A stretch of 64,000 nucleotides of DNA from Candidatus Trichofilum aggregatum (GCA_016716885.1 JADJUV010000021.1:14940-78939); one strand, 5' to 3'. Shown: positions 18,071 to 26,551, counted from the first letter of the stretch. A program made the numbers and translations. The notes: generated by a model not told the origin, from the sequence alone.

Positions 18071-18913
18071 TTATTTAATCTTGTTGAGGAAGAACCGGAC
18101 TTGCGGCAGGAAGGCGGTGGTTTTTTGCAGATATTGACTGCGGCCGCGAATCGTTTGCACCCGGTCTGGTATGGTCGCGCCAAAATTGGGGTCTTGCAGG
18201 TTGCGATCCCGCAAGCTGATCCAGCCAATGTTGTAACCCAAGGCCAGCATATCCATTTCGGCATCCGCAGCCAGAGTCGCTTGTCGCACCGACAGAAAGG
18301 CGGTTAACGAATCTTTGATCTCCTTTAGCTGCGCCGCCACATAACGGACAGCCCTTTTGCGGTTAAGCAGATCGCTTACCACGTCTTCACCCGCCAGTTG
18401 CGGGTATTTCTGGCGTAGCTGATCGGCCACACTGATACGCATCTGGCCGACACCAATCGAAGCATCATCCCCCTGAACTTCGGCCTGCACTTCCTCGGCA
18501 ATATCGGCCAGGGGGCCAAAAAGGGAGCGTTCGCTGGCCTGGGATTCGTGCATGACGATGACACCGATGAGTTCCGGGGGTACATTGAACTCGGCTCCAG
18601 CCTGTTTGATTTCCTGGCCCAAAGGCACAACGACCATCAGGCCGCTCATTTGGCGCGGGGTAACAAGCGGTCGCCGTTGGATGTCCGTGGCGGGGGTGGT
18701 TTGATGGAGAAAATGTTGCGCGGCCTGGTTGCCGACTTGTTGTTGTAACTGAAGCAGGGCAAGTTGGCGTTGCGGCCGCGTGCTGAGATGCTGCGGCAAG
18801 GTGGGTTGGGCCAGGGCGGACGGGGCATGCAACGCGCTGATCGGGGCGGGTCGTGTTTGTATAGGGGGGATGGGGTGTTTGGTGGGGGAAAGCTGGGGTC
18901 GAGCTTTGCTCAT
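18071..18913 (-). CDS. Lysozyme/transglycosylase-like protein with an eCIS-cargo-type leader
   Basis: This is about 280 residues from the chosen ATG at 18913; the frame stays open to 18994. The first 90 residues are Pro/Gln/Ser-rich and disordered, and contain LLQLQQQVGNQAAQHFLHQ. VGNxA followed by a short amphipathic helix is the leader motif often found in DUF4157-type, injection-system-associated cargo. The rest resembles a soluble lytic transglycosylase (SLT) fold: ELIGVIVMHESQ with the likely catalytic Glu, then ASIGVGQMRIS in place of the usual GLMQ motif, and a C-terminal helical part with ALGYNIGW. It would cut peptidoglycan. No classical signal peptide is seen. It lies 6 kb from the giant DUF4157 gene. 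Confidence 0.65.
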   Translation of the reverse strand: MSKARPQLSPTKHPIPPIQTRPAPISALHAPSALAQPTLPQHLSTRPQRQLALLQLQQQVGNQAAQHFLHQTTPATDIQRRPLVTPRQMSGLMVVVPLGQEIKQAGAEFNVPPELIGVIVMHESQASERSLFGPLADIAEEVQAEVQGDDASIGVGQMRISVADQLRQKYPQLAGEDVVSDLLNRKRAVRYVAAQLKEIKDSLTAFLSVRQATLAADAEMDMLALGYNIGWISLRDRNLQDPNFGATIPDRVQTIRGRSQYLQKTTAFLPQVRFFLNKIK

Positions 18914-19272
18914 CGCTGTACTGTAACAAGCGAGGCAGGGCTTTGTCAAGGCAGTATATCTTGCCATTTTGCTTTTGCCTTGGTTATGACCCACGACTGA
19001 TTCTGTATCTCTATTTATGCCTCGTTTTATACCTTGACATCTGGCTCTCGCGGCGGGGGGGGTGGGGGGGTGGGGGGGGGGGGTTTTTGGGGGGGCGGGG
19101 GGGGGGGCCCGGGCCGGCGCGGCCGCGAAGGCCGATCATGTTGAAGGGGGGCCACTATGGGGGGTCCCGTGGAGGGGTGGGGAGGGTAAAAGTCACCAAT
19201 TGGCGCTTTTGCCATGAAATGTATGCGGCCGCTTCCTTCAATATAAATAAGCGGCCGCCAAAGGGAGTCAAC
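18914..19272. other. Spacer with G-rich low-complexity tract
   Basis: From 19052 to about 19110 the plus strand is almost pure G, broken by single T, C or TTTTT, followed by GGGGGGCCACTATGGGGGGT-type sequence. Three GCGGCCGC sites follow before the lipoprotein gene. The tract is probably badly resolved in the assembly. No gene is supported. Confidence 0.6.
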
Positions 19273-20115
19273 ATGAGAAACATCAAATTTATGCTCAGAT
19301 TCTGGTTGCTGGGGGTCATCCTCATCCTCTTGGCCGGATGTGACGATAACAACAACAGCAACCCCACAACCCAGGTCAATCAAGACCCGGCCACGCAAGA
19401 ACCAAGCAACACCTCTGGGGATAATGGGAGCCTCAATACGTGGTTGCAACAGATAAACAACGGTGAACGCGAAACCATCAGTCGTGATGATGAGTTTGAC
19501 TGGGGGCTGGGGTATCTGGTCTACTACGGCTCCGTAGAAACAACCGTGCTCGATACGCTCATCTATAATGCCCTGGAAGTGCACCGGCGCTTAGACACGG
19601 GCGAAGTGGCTCAGAACGATCTCAGTCTGAATCAGCAGAATCTTCTGGCCATAACAGACGGAATTACTTACAGTTCGGACGTTGATTTAACCGAACAAGT
19701 GCTGCAAACGCCCGACGTTCGCGAAGCGATCCTGGCTAAGATCAGCCAAAATCAGCAAACTCTTTCGCCTGATGAGGCCCTTGATTCTAATGAGATTGTC
19801 GGCATCATTGCGCCACCTGTGCCAGAAGCGATTGGCGGCAAATATCTGGTTTATACCCAGGAAACGCCTGATGACGACTTCGTCTTCCAGGGGGTAGTCA
19901 TGGCTACGGACGCCAGCACTGAGGCTTCAAGCGAAACCTATAGCTTCCTGGGCTGGGAAGACCTGCCCATGTTAGGAGATGCGGCTGGCCCGTTCTGGAA
20001 CAATCTGCCGGCTGGTGTTTCTGGTGATCGCAGCAACACGAATGAGGGCAGACCGGGCGTGTTGCTCATCAGCGAGGAGACGTACCGAGAAATCGCGCAG
20101 GGTAATTTCCAGTAA
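19273..20115 (+). CDS. Hypothetical lipoprotein
   Basis: This 280-residue protein starts at ATG 19273, 5 bases after an AAGGGAG ribosome site; the frame runs further upstream into low-complexity DNA and is not used. The N-terminus has a basic start, a hydrophobic core and the lipobox LLAGC, so it should be lipid-anchored at Cys. An Asn/Thr/Ser-rich tether of about 40 residues follows, then a globular part of unknown family (FDWGLGYLVYYGSVETTVLD, QTLSPDEALDSNEIVG). The end resembles the product side of an extracellular sensing or binding protein, but no domain was recognised. A strong hairpin follows 38 bases after the stop. Confidence 0.75.
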   Translation: MRNIKFMLRFWLLGVILILLAGCDDNNNSNPTTQVNQDPATQEPSNTSGDNGSLNTWLQQINNGERETISRDDEFDWGLGYLVYYGSVETTVLDTLIYNALEVHRRLDTGEVAQNDLSLNQQNLLAITDGITYSSDVDLTEQVLQTPDVREAILAKISQNQQTLSPDEALDSNEIVGIIAPPVPEAIGGKYLVYTQETPDDDFVFQGVVMATDASTEASSETYSFLGWEDLPMLGDAAGPFWNNLPAGVSGDRSNTNEGRPGVLLISEETYREIAQGNFQ

Positions 20116-20153
20116 ATTTAACCCGGTGCGCACCTGAACTAACAGATTGACTT

Positions 20154-20187
20154 AGACCTGACAGGTTTCCGAAAACCTGTCAGGTCT
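20154..20187. repeat. 15-bp stem hairpin, ACCTGACAGGT type
   Basis: AGACCTGACAGGTTT (20154-20168) pairs exactly with AAACCTGTCAGGTCT (20173-20187) around a CCGA loop. There is no T tract after it, so a rho-independent terminator role is uncertain. It sits between two genes on opposite strands that converge here. Confidence 0.8.
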
Positions 20188-20330
20188 TGTTGGTGGCTTA
20201 TTTAGTTTTAATCCGTTGATGTAAGCAGGGTACGCGGCCGCGGGGGCTATACGTCATCCGCTTCTACCAAAACCCAGCAGATAATGTCATGACCATGGGG
20301 CTGACAGATAATAACATACCCCACCTCAAC

Positions 20331-21059
20331 CTATACGGTAGCCAGACCCATCTCTTCCCATTCACCATCTGTTAATTCATAGAAGGTACCGGAAACATTC
20401 AGTTGCTCACCGCCATCTGGGGTAGGTTGCATATCCCCGTGCTCAACGATAATCCGAGCGTCATCGTCCAGGACAATGCGGCCGCGGGCGGTGCCATCCG
20501 CCAGAATATCCACATCAGCCGAAACTGGGTCTACCTGGTCATCCCAATCCGTATCGGTATAAATCGTAGGCATATCGAATCTGACCACATACTCGCCACG
20601 GACAGAGTACGGTGGACTTCCGAGGATGTCAAAGACGATGTCATCCGCACCACCACCACCCTCTGCCACCGGGCTTACATCCAGCTGCGTATAGCCCCTT
20701 TCTTGCCACTGACCGTTCATCCGCTCATAAAGCGTGCCAGTCAATAACACAGATTCTTCATTGGCGGTCCACTGCATTTCGCCACCTTGCACCATAATCT
20801 TGACATCGCTATCCAGGAAGATGTTGCCGGTAGCCGTGCCGTCATGGGACACCATGAAATCAGCAGAAAATGAATCTAAGCGACCGTCGCCATCCGTGTC
20901 CACCTGTTGTTGTGGAACAGAAACCTCAACCCCAAACTGGGGACCAGACGCGGCTCGGGCTGGCGCTGTCGTCACAAGACCGATGAACAAGGCTAAAACC
21001 GTGAGACATAGCATCTGGATGGTGCGATGAGGCTTGATGTGTGTATTTGGTTGAAACAT
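20331..21059 (-). CDS. Secreted protein with two related halves
   Basis: This 242-residue protein has a signal peptide with hydrophobic core CLTVLALFIGLVTT and a likely cleavage after APARA. The mature part has two related segments of about 95 residues: DTDGDGRLDSFSADF...DGTATGNIFLDSDVKIMVQGG, and DTDWDDQVDPVSADV...DGTARGRIVLDDDARIIVEHG. Each ends in a Trp- or Tyr-containing strand (LYERMNGQWQERGY, FYELTDGEWEEMGL). The DTDGDG loop could bind calcium. I know no family for it. An AAGGAG ribosome site precedes the start, and a palindrome, GGATAC-N5-GTATCC, lies in the leader. Confidence 0.75.
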   Translation of the reverse strand: MFQPNTHIKPHRTIQMLCLTVLALFIGLVTTAPARAASGPQFGVEVSVPQQQVDTDGDGRLDSFSADFMVSHDGTATGNIFLDSDVKIMVQGGEMQWTANEESVLLTGTLYERMNGQWQERGYTQLDVSPVAEGGGGADDIVFDILGSPPYSVRGEYVVRFDMPTIYTDTDWDDQVDPVSADVDILADGTARGRIVLDDDARIIVEHGDMQPTPDGGEQLNVSGTFYELTDGEWEEMGLATV

Positions 21060-21089
21060 GATTAATTCTCCTTACGGTGTGAATAAGAT

Positions 21090-21106
21090 GGATACCATTT
21101 GTATCC
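21090..21106. promoter_or_regulatory. Palindromic operator candidate GGATAC-N5-GTATCC
   Basis: Perfect 6-bp arms with a 5-bp spacer lie 31-47 bases upstream of the start of the secreted protein gene on the minus strand. The size fits a dimeric repressor site. No matching regulator was identified. Confidence 0.4.
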
Positions 21107-21317
21107 TCGCAGGGAGTATAAGGTCTATCGTTTCAAGCTCGTTTCAACATCGTTGCCTCATTTAAGGTGTCCTTGATTCTTGCCACGGCTATTCCCCTGC
21201 TCCCCCTAATTGTCTATACTTCTGCCCAGGCTCCGTGCCCAGCAGACTATTTAGAAAGAATCACTGAAACGCGCTTATATGCCGGAATCGAGGCTTTAGT
21301 CAGTAAACACAAACCCG

Positions 21318-21383
21318 CTATACCCGACTCGGCGACAAAGCGAGGGTGCGACAGGGCGAAAAATGTCAGCTTATGCCCGTTAG
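21318..21383 (+). repeat. 'CCCGACTCGGCGACAAAGCG' interspersed repeat, copy 1
   Basis: Contains ACCCGACTCGGCGACAAAGC, GAGGGTGCGACAGGGCGAAA and ATGTCAGCTTATGCCCG. Copies in reverse orientation lie at 34324-34386 and 52596-52668. A short open frame over this place (21167-21391) is therefore not taken as a gene. The remaining spacer 21107-21453 contains an AATCGAGGCTTTAGTC fragment near 21287 and nothing else. Confidence 0.7.
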
Positions 21384-21453
21384 CAGTATAAAGCGTCCAC
21401 TCCAGAACAAAAACATAAAATTCTTACATAGAAGCCAATAGAGGAAACCAACC

Positions 21454-21948
21454 ATGTTACACCTTGCGCCGATGACCGAAGCTGAATTTAAGATTTATTA
21501 TGACGCCGCCGTTGCCGATTACGCCCAAGAACACATGCGGGGCGGCCGCTGGTCCGCCGAAGAAGCTTATGAAAATTCAGCCAGTGAGTACCAGGCTCTG
21601 TTACCCGCCGGGGTAGAAACGCCGGACAACTATCTCTATACCCTACGAACGGATGAGGTGGATGGGCCGGTGGGTATATTATGGTTTGCCATCCGTAATG
21701 ATGGAGGTAAACGCACGGCGTTTGTTTATGATGTGCGGATTGATCCGGCCTTTCAGCGGCGCGGTTATGCGACCCTGGCTTTTCGCGCTTTGGAGCAAGA
21801 AGCCAGCGGCATGGGCTTGCATAAGATTGCCCTGCATGTCTTCGGGCACAATAAGGCCGCTCGGGCGCTGTATGAGAAGTTAGGTTATGAACCGACTAAT
21901 ATTATATTGAGTAAATCATTGGCGGCCGCGGCCGCGAACCAGTCTTAA
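21454..21948 (+). CDS. GNAT-family N-acetyltransferase
   Basis: This 164-residue acetyltransferase is of the GNAT fold. The central acetyl-CoA-binding motif is VRIDPAFQRRGYATLAFRAL (Q/RxxGxA type), followed by GLHKIALHVFGHNKAARALYEKLGYEPTN, the usual motif B. The N-terminal 40 residues (APMTEAEFKIYYDAAVADYA) resemble acetyltransferases whose substrate is a small molecule or peptide; the substrate is not known. The last residues come from two fused GCGGCCGC words, which encode an Ala run before the stop. Confidence 0.88.
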   Translation: MLHLAPMTEAEFKIYYDAAVADYAQEHMRGGRWSAEEAYENSASEYQALLPAGVETPDNYLYTLRTDEVDGPVGILWFAIRNDGGKRTAFVYDVRIDPAFQRRGYATLAFRALEQEASGMGLHKIALHVFGHNKAARALYEKLGYEPTNIILSKSLAAAAANQS

Positions 21949-22051
21949 CATGAAGGAAAAGGCGAGTTTGGCGAGTGGCGAGTAGCGAGTGGGAACTCAG
22001 AACTTGAAACCTGAAACTCGAAACTCGAAACTTATTTTCGTAGGAGTTCAC

Positions 22052-23386
22052 ATGGGTATCATCATGCAAGCCTTCCATTGGGATTGTCCCCGCGAGGATC
22101 AGCAGGAGTTCCAGTGGTGGAACCACGTCCGTCAGCAGGTTCCCACCCTGGCCCAGGCCGGTTTCACCACCCTCTGGCTACCCCCTGTACACAAGGCCGC
22201 CAATCTGGGTGGTATGTCTATGGGGTACGACCCGTATGATTATTATGACCTGGGGGAGTTTGATCAGAAGGGTATGATACCCACCTGGTTTGGCACGAAA
22301 GCGGAGTTGTTGGCATTGATCGCGGCCGCGCACGAGCACCACCTCACTGTCATCGCCGATATGGTCGTCAACCACAACAGCGGGGCCGATGCCCAGGAAC
22401 TCAACCCCATCACCGGGCAGAGCCGTTGGACACTCTTCCAGCCCCAAAGCGGTCAATTTCCTCGCAACTGGGAATGTTTCCACCCCAATCAGTACGAAAG
22501 CTGGGATGAAAACACCTTTGGCGACATGCCCGATCTCTCCCATCGCAATCCCTACGTCTTTACTGAACTGCTGAAATTGGCCCGCTGGCTGGTCGAAGAA
22601 ATCGGCTTTGATGGCTTTCGCTACGATTTTGTCAAAGGGTTCGGCGCGATGACCGTGGCGGCCATTCAGGAGTATCGTTACTTGCGTGACGGCCAGCCGT
22701 TCCAACCCTATGGCGTCGCCGAGCATTGGGACAGCGTCCAGGCCATCGAAAAGTGGGTCAACGTGACCAACTTTTCCAACCATAACCCGGTAGATGCCTT
22801 TGATTTTCCCTTGCGCGAAATGCTGAAGGCGTTGTGTGATCAATTCGGCTTCAGCTTGCGCCAACTGGCGACCTGGGAAACACTCCTGCGCCAACAGCCT
22901 CAGACCACCGTCACTTTTGTCGAGAATCATGATTTGCGCGACGAGGGTCGCCCCATCGTCCACGACAAATTACTGGCCTACAGCTACATCCTCACCCACG
23001 AAGGTTATCCCTGTGTCTTCTGGAAAGATTATTTTAATTACGGTCTGGCTTTAGCCGGTACACCCCACGGCATTGAGGCTCTGGCTCAGGTACATGAGAC
23101 ATTAGCTAGCGGCCGCACCCAGGTTTTATGGCTCGATGATGATCTATACATCATGCAGCGCACCGGGCATGGGGATATGCCGGGGCTGGTTTATGTGTTG
23201 AACAACCGGGGTGAATGGCATGGTGACTGGGTAACCACCCAATGGCCGAATGTGGAGATGGTTCCGGTGGCCTGGTGGAGCGGCCGCGACCTCAACTCAC
23301 CGTCCTCACAACGCACTAGCCCGGATGGCCGGGCGCAATTCTGGGCACCGCCCCGTGGTTATGCCATATACGCCCCTGGAAAATAG
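22052..23386 (+). CDS. Alpha-amylase, glycoside hydrolase family 13 (intracellular)
   Basis: This 444-residue GH13 enzyme starts at ATG 22052, behind a TAGGAG ribosome site. Upstream in-frame ATGs fall in repetitive spacer. The catalytic triad is visible: the nucleophile Asp in GFRYDFVKG, the acid Glu in GVAEHWD and the transition-state Asp in FVENHD. Conserved region I is DMVVNHNSG. The start MQAFHWDCP and GYDPYDYYDLGEFDQKGM is typical of bacterial liquefying-type amylases. There is no signal peptide, so it probably breaks down cytoplasmic alpha-glucan such as glycogen or imported maltodextrin. The C-terminal domain is short and has no starch-binding module. Confidence 0.92.
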   Translation: MGIIMQAFHWDCPREDQQEFQWWNHVRQQVPTLAQAGFTTLWLPPVHKAANLGGMSMGYDPYDYYDLGEFDQKGMIPTWFGTKAELLALIAAAHEHHLTVIADMVVNHNSGADAQELNPITGQSRWTLFQPQSGQFPRNWECFHPNQYESWDENTFGDMPDLSHRNPYVFTELLKLARWLVEEIGFDGFRYDFVKGFGAMTVAAIQEYRYLRDGQPFQPYGVAEHWDSVQAIEKWVNVTNFSNHNPVDAFDFPLREMLKALCDQFGFSLRQLATWETLLRQQPQTTVTFVENHDLRDEGRPIVHDKLLAYSYILTHEGYPCVFWKDYFNYGLALAGTPHGIEALAQVHETLASGRTQVLWLDDDLYIMQRTGHGDMPGLVYVLNNRGEWHGDWVTTQWPNVEMVPVAWWSGRDLNSPSSQRTSPDGRAQFWAPPRGYAIYAPGK

Positions 23387-23537
23387 CAGAGATATGTTTC
23401 GGTCGAAGGGTTCTTGTTCCCTCGACTCATTGGGGAGAGGGAGAGGGCATGAATATCACCCAGCAGAGACGGAACAACCCCCATCTATCTCAGACCCCAT
23501 GCACCGAACTGGCGCAGGCTGTGGCCTGGGGCAAGAG

Positions 23538-23646
23538 ATAGCTTTCAAGACCAAGATTCTGTTTGTAGTGACCGCTTTAGCGGGCTAACACCAGCCCGCT
23601 AAAGCGGTCACTACGAACCAAGACCCCAGAACAATTATAGCTCTTT
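23538..23646 (+). repeat. Mini-element with TAGCTTTCAAGA end and CGCTTTAGCGGGCT hairpin, copy 1
   Basis: A perfect 22-bp stem (23565-23586 with 23593-23614) has arms GTAGTGACCGCTTTAGCGGG followed by CT and a 6-base loop AACACC. The outer ends are ATAGCTTTCAAGA on the left and AATTATAGCT on the right. The same arrangement is found at 24418-24606 and 31251-31362, and in partial form near 44490-44575. It is probably a small non-autonomous mobile or REP-like element. Confidence 0.85.
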
Positions 23647-23695
23647 CCGAAACCTACCCCTTAGAACCAACGCCCAACCCGTGATAAAACTCACC

Positions 23696-23724
23696 TTGAC
23701 ACAATAGAACGCATGTTCTAAAAT
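23696..23724 (+). promoter_or_regulatory. Consensus sigma-70 promoter with embedded LexA-like box
   Basis: TTGACA (23696-23701), a 17-base spacer, and TAAAAT (23719-23724) make a near-consensus promoter about 80 bases upstream of the VOC gene. Overlapping the spacer and the first -10 base is AGAACGCATGTTCT (23706-23719), a perfect GAAC-N4-GTTC palindrome of the Bacillus-type LexA box. A repressor bound there would block RNA polymerase. Confidence 0.6.
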
Positions 23725-23806
23725 GGGCTTGCTTTCCCCTCATTGGCAAGAGTCTGCGACTCACTCAACATGCTGGTTTTTCACTCGACAACAAAGGAGA
23801 AATATT

Positions 23807-24178
23807 ATGCAACTTGGCACATTTTCGCTCAGTCTGAATGTGAAGGATTTAGAAGCCTCACGGGCATTCTACGAAAAACTGGGTTTCAAGGCCTTTGGTG
23901 GCGAGGCCACCCAGGGTTGGCTTATTTTAAAAAATGGCGACTGTGTCATTGGTTTATTTCAAGGGATGTTTGAGAAAAACATGTTAACCTTCAACCCAGG
24001 CTGGGACAATAATGCCAAGGGGCTTGATTCGTTTACGGATGTGCGCGAACTTCAACGCCAACTAAAGGCACAAGGTATAGAATTTCAAACGGAAGCAGAT
24101 GAAACCACTACTGGCCCCGCCTATTTTGTTATCACAGATCCCGATGGAAACCCCATACTGATGGATCAACATGTTTGA
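23807..24178 (+). CDS. VOC-superfamily (glyoxalase/bleomycin-resistance-like) protein
   Basis: This 123-residue single-domain protein of the vicinal oxygen chelate fold has two beta-alpha-beta-beta-beta halves: FSLSLNVKDLEASRAFYEKL at the start and PAYFVITDPDGNPILMDQH at the end. Members bind a metal and act on small molecules or sequester antibiotics; which applies here cannot be told. An AAAGGAGA ribosome site stands 6 bases before the chosen ATG. The promoter at 23696-23724 carries a LexA-like palindrome, suggesting induction by DNA damage. The next 770 bases downstream have no gene, so it is probably a single-gene transcript. Confidence 0.85.
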   Translation: MQLGTFSLSLNVKDLEASRAFYEKLGFKAFGGEATQGWLILKNGDCVIGLFQGMFEKNMLTFNPGWDNNAKGLDSFTDVRELQRQLKAQGIEFQTEADETTTGPAYFVITDPDGNPILMDQHV

Positions 24179-24185
24179 CAGTTTG

Positions 24186-24400
24186 TCGCTAGAGACCCCC
24201 GCCCCCAGGAGCGGAGAACCTTTCTCGGCGCGGTTTTTCGGGGCGAAGGCCCCGAAAAACCGCGCCGTTAAGGTTCCCCCTTCCCCCCGGGAAGGGGGTC
24301 AGGGGGATGGGTCTTCCGACTCAATCTACCAGGACTTGGGTAAAGCGGGTCGAGTCTCTCCTCTCAGTTCCGCAGGTTATTTAATCCTTGTTCCTTAGCG
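24186..24400 (+). repeat. Intergenic hairpin element, copy 4
   Basis: The central hairpin is CGGCGCGGTTTTTCGGGGC-GAAG-GCCCCGAAAAACCGCGCCG (about 24218-24266), flanked by CCCCCGCCCCCAGGAGCGGA on the left and TTCCCCCTTCCCCCCGGGAA, then GTCTTCCGACTCAATCTACC, on the right. It ends like copy 1 with CCGCAGGTTATTTAATCC. Confidence 0.85.
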
Positions 24401-24417
24401 TCCTTTGCGCCTTTGCA

Positions 24418-24606
24418 TGCTATAGCTTTCAAGACAAAGATTCTGTTTGTAGTGACCGCTTTAGCGGGCTGGCGCTAGCCCGCTATTGAGCTTTAACAAA
24501 TTAACGGTAGTAAGCCCCCAGGCCCGGGGGGGCCGGGGGCCCCCAGGTAAAACCAAAAGCGGTCACTACGAACCAAGACCCCAAATGATTATCTGAACAG
24601 CTATAT
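24418..24606 (+). repeat. Mini-element copy 2, interrupted by a G/C tract
   Basis: Left end ATAGCTTTCAAGACAAAGAT and right end ATTATCTGAACAGCTAT frame the same hairpin arms as the copy at 23538. The loop region is expanded from about 6 to roughly 80 bases (24486-24562), including CAGGCCCGGGGGGGCCGGGG. The extra piece looks like a foreign or mis-assembled insertion. The remaining spacer to 24952 contains no supported gene. Confidence 0.7.
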
Positions 24607-24952
24607 TTTCGTGGCTAGACTCAACATCCTACCAGCAATTCTCAATTTGACAGACCATGATGGTAGGGGCGGGACGACGCGGGTTCAATAAGGATGAACT
24701 GGGAAACGATCTTTCCGCGTCGTCTCGCCCTCTTACGATTGCGGCTCACAAGAGGGCGAGACAGGTGGGTAGGGTGGTATTCCGTTCTTGTCACATCTTG
24801 GCCCACCTGTCCCGCCCCTACCAATGGTCTCTCATTAAGAACGACTGCCAAATTGAGAATTGCTGACCTCATACGTCTTTCCCCAAAAATCACCCCTCTT
24901 GTACCCGGGTTCGCCTCATCCCTATAACCGTGCCGGAGTTATAATTAAGGCC

Positions 24953-25636
24953 ATGAAAGTCCACCTCAGCGAAACACCTGCCACTATTGAATATACCGTT
25001 TTAGAACAGGGTGATGTCAGTGATGAAACCCTGCTAGGCATGTTCTACACCCAACAAGATGGGCATTTCCGCAAAGGCTACCCCAAAGATCGGCTGATGT
25101 TCCCCCATGATCTGGCCCAGATGGAAAGCAATTACAACGCCTACCTGCCTGATGAACTACACCAGGAAAACCGCACGCTCACCGACCTGGACGCCGCTTT
25201 ACAATGGCTGATTACCGAATTCAAAAAACGCCACATCCGCTGGTGGCTAACTGGTAGTGGGGCTTTGTATGTCCGTGGTATCGCCGTAACACCCCATGAT
25301 CTTGATGTGATGACCTTCAAGAGTGAGATTGCCGCCATTCGTGAGGTCGTTGCTCCTTATATTGTGGAGCCATTTCATCATGTAACCGGCTGGGTCGTCA
25401 AAGGTTTCGGCATCGTCAACTATCGTTATCGCCTCGATATCGCGTTTGAGCCGGAAGAATGGGTTGATGGTAATGGCCCAGTCGATTTTGGCCCGTATGC
25501 CCAGGCTCATTTGGAACCCATTACCTGGCAGGGGGAAACAATTTTGGTTCCACCGCTAGAATTACAGATTGTGTCCAATGAGGCCCGCGGCCGCGACGAG
25601 CGAGTCAAACAAATCAGACAATATATGGGGAACTAA
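24953..25636 (+). CDS. Nucleotidyltransferase-fold protein of unknown function
   Basis: This is 227 residues from ATG 24953; the longer frame upstream is not needed. The middle has WWLTGSGALYVRGIAVTPHD followed by LDVMTF. That gives a Gly-Ser turn and an Asp-x-Asp about 16 residues later, the hallmark of the polymerase-beta-like nucleotidyltransferase fold as in antitoxin or AbiEii-like proteins. The N-terminal 100 residues are not recognised. The end, LEPITWQGETILVPPLELQI, resembles C-terminal strands of the same superfamily. The next gene (esterase) starts 75 bases downstream on the same strand. It could modify tRNA, protein or a small molecule. Confidence 0.65.
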   Translation: MKVHLSETPATIEYTVLEQGDVSDETLLGMFYTQQDGHFRKGYPKDRLMFPHDLAQMESNYNAYLPDELHQENRTLTDLDAALQWLITEFKKRHIRWWLTGSGALYVRGIAVTPHDLDVMTFKSEIAAIREVVAPYIVEPFHHVTGWVVKGFGIVNYRYRLDIAFEPEEWVDGNGPVDFGPYAQAHLEPITWQGETILVPPLELQIVSNEARGRDERVKQIRQYMGN

Positions 25637-25711
25637 CTGGTCTATTGGTATAGTAGTGTATTCGCTTCACCAATACACCAATACACGAGTATACTCCCCG
25701 CCCACAATCCT

Positions 25712-26383
25712 ATGAACACCTATACCACAACCCTCAACATTTCCAAATCCGTCCATCTCAACTATCTTGTCCACCTACCGCCCCAATTAGCTGACACACC
25801 TGGCCAATTGTGGCCGACCATTCTGTTTCTACATGGGCATGGTGAATCAGGTGATAATCCGGCGGTGGTCAATACGCAGGGTTTGCCCCAGTACATCGCC
25901 CAACACCCCGACTTCCCCTTCATTGTCATTGCCCCCCAGTGCCCGTGGCAAACCTGGTGGCCCGAACTCGCCGACAGCCTGGACCAACTGCTGACTGAGT
26001 GCCAGGCCATTTACCCCATTGACCCCAAACGTCTTTACTTAACGGGGTTAAGCATGGGGGGATACGGCACCTGGTACTTGGGGACACGCTGGCCGGAAAA
26101 ATTTGCCGCCATGGCGCCCATTTGCGGGGGCGGTTACTGGTTTCACGGCTTCCCCCAACGGGCTGAGGCGTTAAAAGGTGTGCCTGTGTGGGCGTTTCAT
26201 GGGGCGCAGGATCCCGTCGTGCCGCTGGAAGCCTCGCAGGTGTTGGTCAATACGTTAAAAACCGTTGGCGGGCAGGTGAAATTCACCATTTACCCGGACG
26301 CCGATCACGACTCCTGGACAGAAACGTACAATAACCCTGAACTGTACACCTGGTTTTTAGCATACCCTCTCAAAAGAGGGTAG
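25712..26383 (+). CDS. Alpha/beta-hydrolase (esterase/peptidase S9-like)
   Basis: This 223-residue alpha/beta hydrolase has the nucleophile elbow LTGLSMGGYGTW, the oxyanion segment ILFLHGHGESGDN, the acidic residue in FHGAQDPVVP and the catalytic His in PDADHDSW. It closely resembles the small single-domain proteins related to phospholipase/carboxylesterase and the C-terminal part of prolyl oligopeptidases. There is no signal peptide, so it is probably cytoplasmic. The substrate is an ester or short peptide that cannot be specified. Confidence 0.88.
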   Translation: MNTYTTTLNISKSVHLNYLVHLPPQLADTPGQLWPTILFLHGHGESGDNPAVVNTQGLPQYIAQHPDFPFIVIAPQCPWQTWWPELADSLDQLLTECQAIYPIDPKRLYLTGLSMGGYGTWYLGTRWPEKFAAMAPICGGGYWFHGFPQRAEALKGVPVWAFHGAQDPVVPLEASQVLVNTLKTVGGQVKFTIYPDADHDSWTETYNNPELYTWFLAYPLKRG

Positions 26384-26454
26384 TGATGAACGAAAAGAGT
26401 AACCATCTCGGCCCTCAAGTTATCATCATTGTGCTCATCCCCTTTTTGCCCCTA

Positions 26455-26508
26455 CGGAATCGAGACTTTAGCCAGTCAACGTTGACCGGCTAAAGCCTCG
26501 ATTCCGAT
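26455..26508. repeat. Short inverted repeat GGAATCGAGACTTTAGCC
   Basis: GGAATCGAGACTTTAGCCAG and TGACCGGCTAAAGCCTCGAT face each other around a short loop, ending in TCC. The half GAATCGAGGCTTTAGCCGGT recurs at about 58447 and a shortened form at about 21287. It may terminate transcription from both converging genes, although it has no T tract. Confidence 0.7.
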
Positions 26509-26551
26509 TTACCCGCAACTTTGTGTCTTTGCCTGAAATTGCCCATGCCGT

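Noticed and set aside
3864..18913. A complete contractile injection system
   Set aside because: Only cargo-like proteins are seen; no sheath, tube, baseplate or ClpV-like gene lies in the window, and ClpC at 31467 is an ordinary protease subunit.
21167..21391. Small open frame with a hydrophobic start
   Set aside because: Its second half is an interspersed repeat that also occurs at two other spacers.
22178..22963. 261-codon open frame on the minus strand
   Set aside because: Opposite the amylase gene, no domain.
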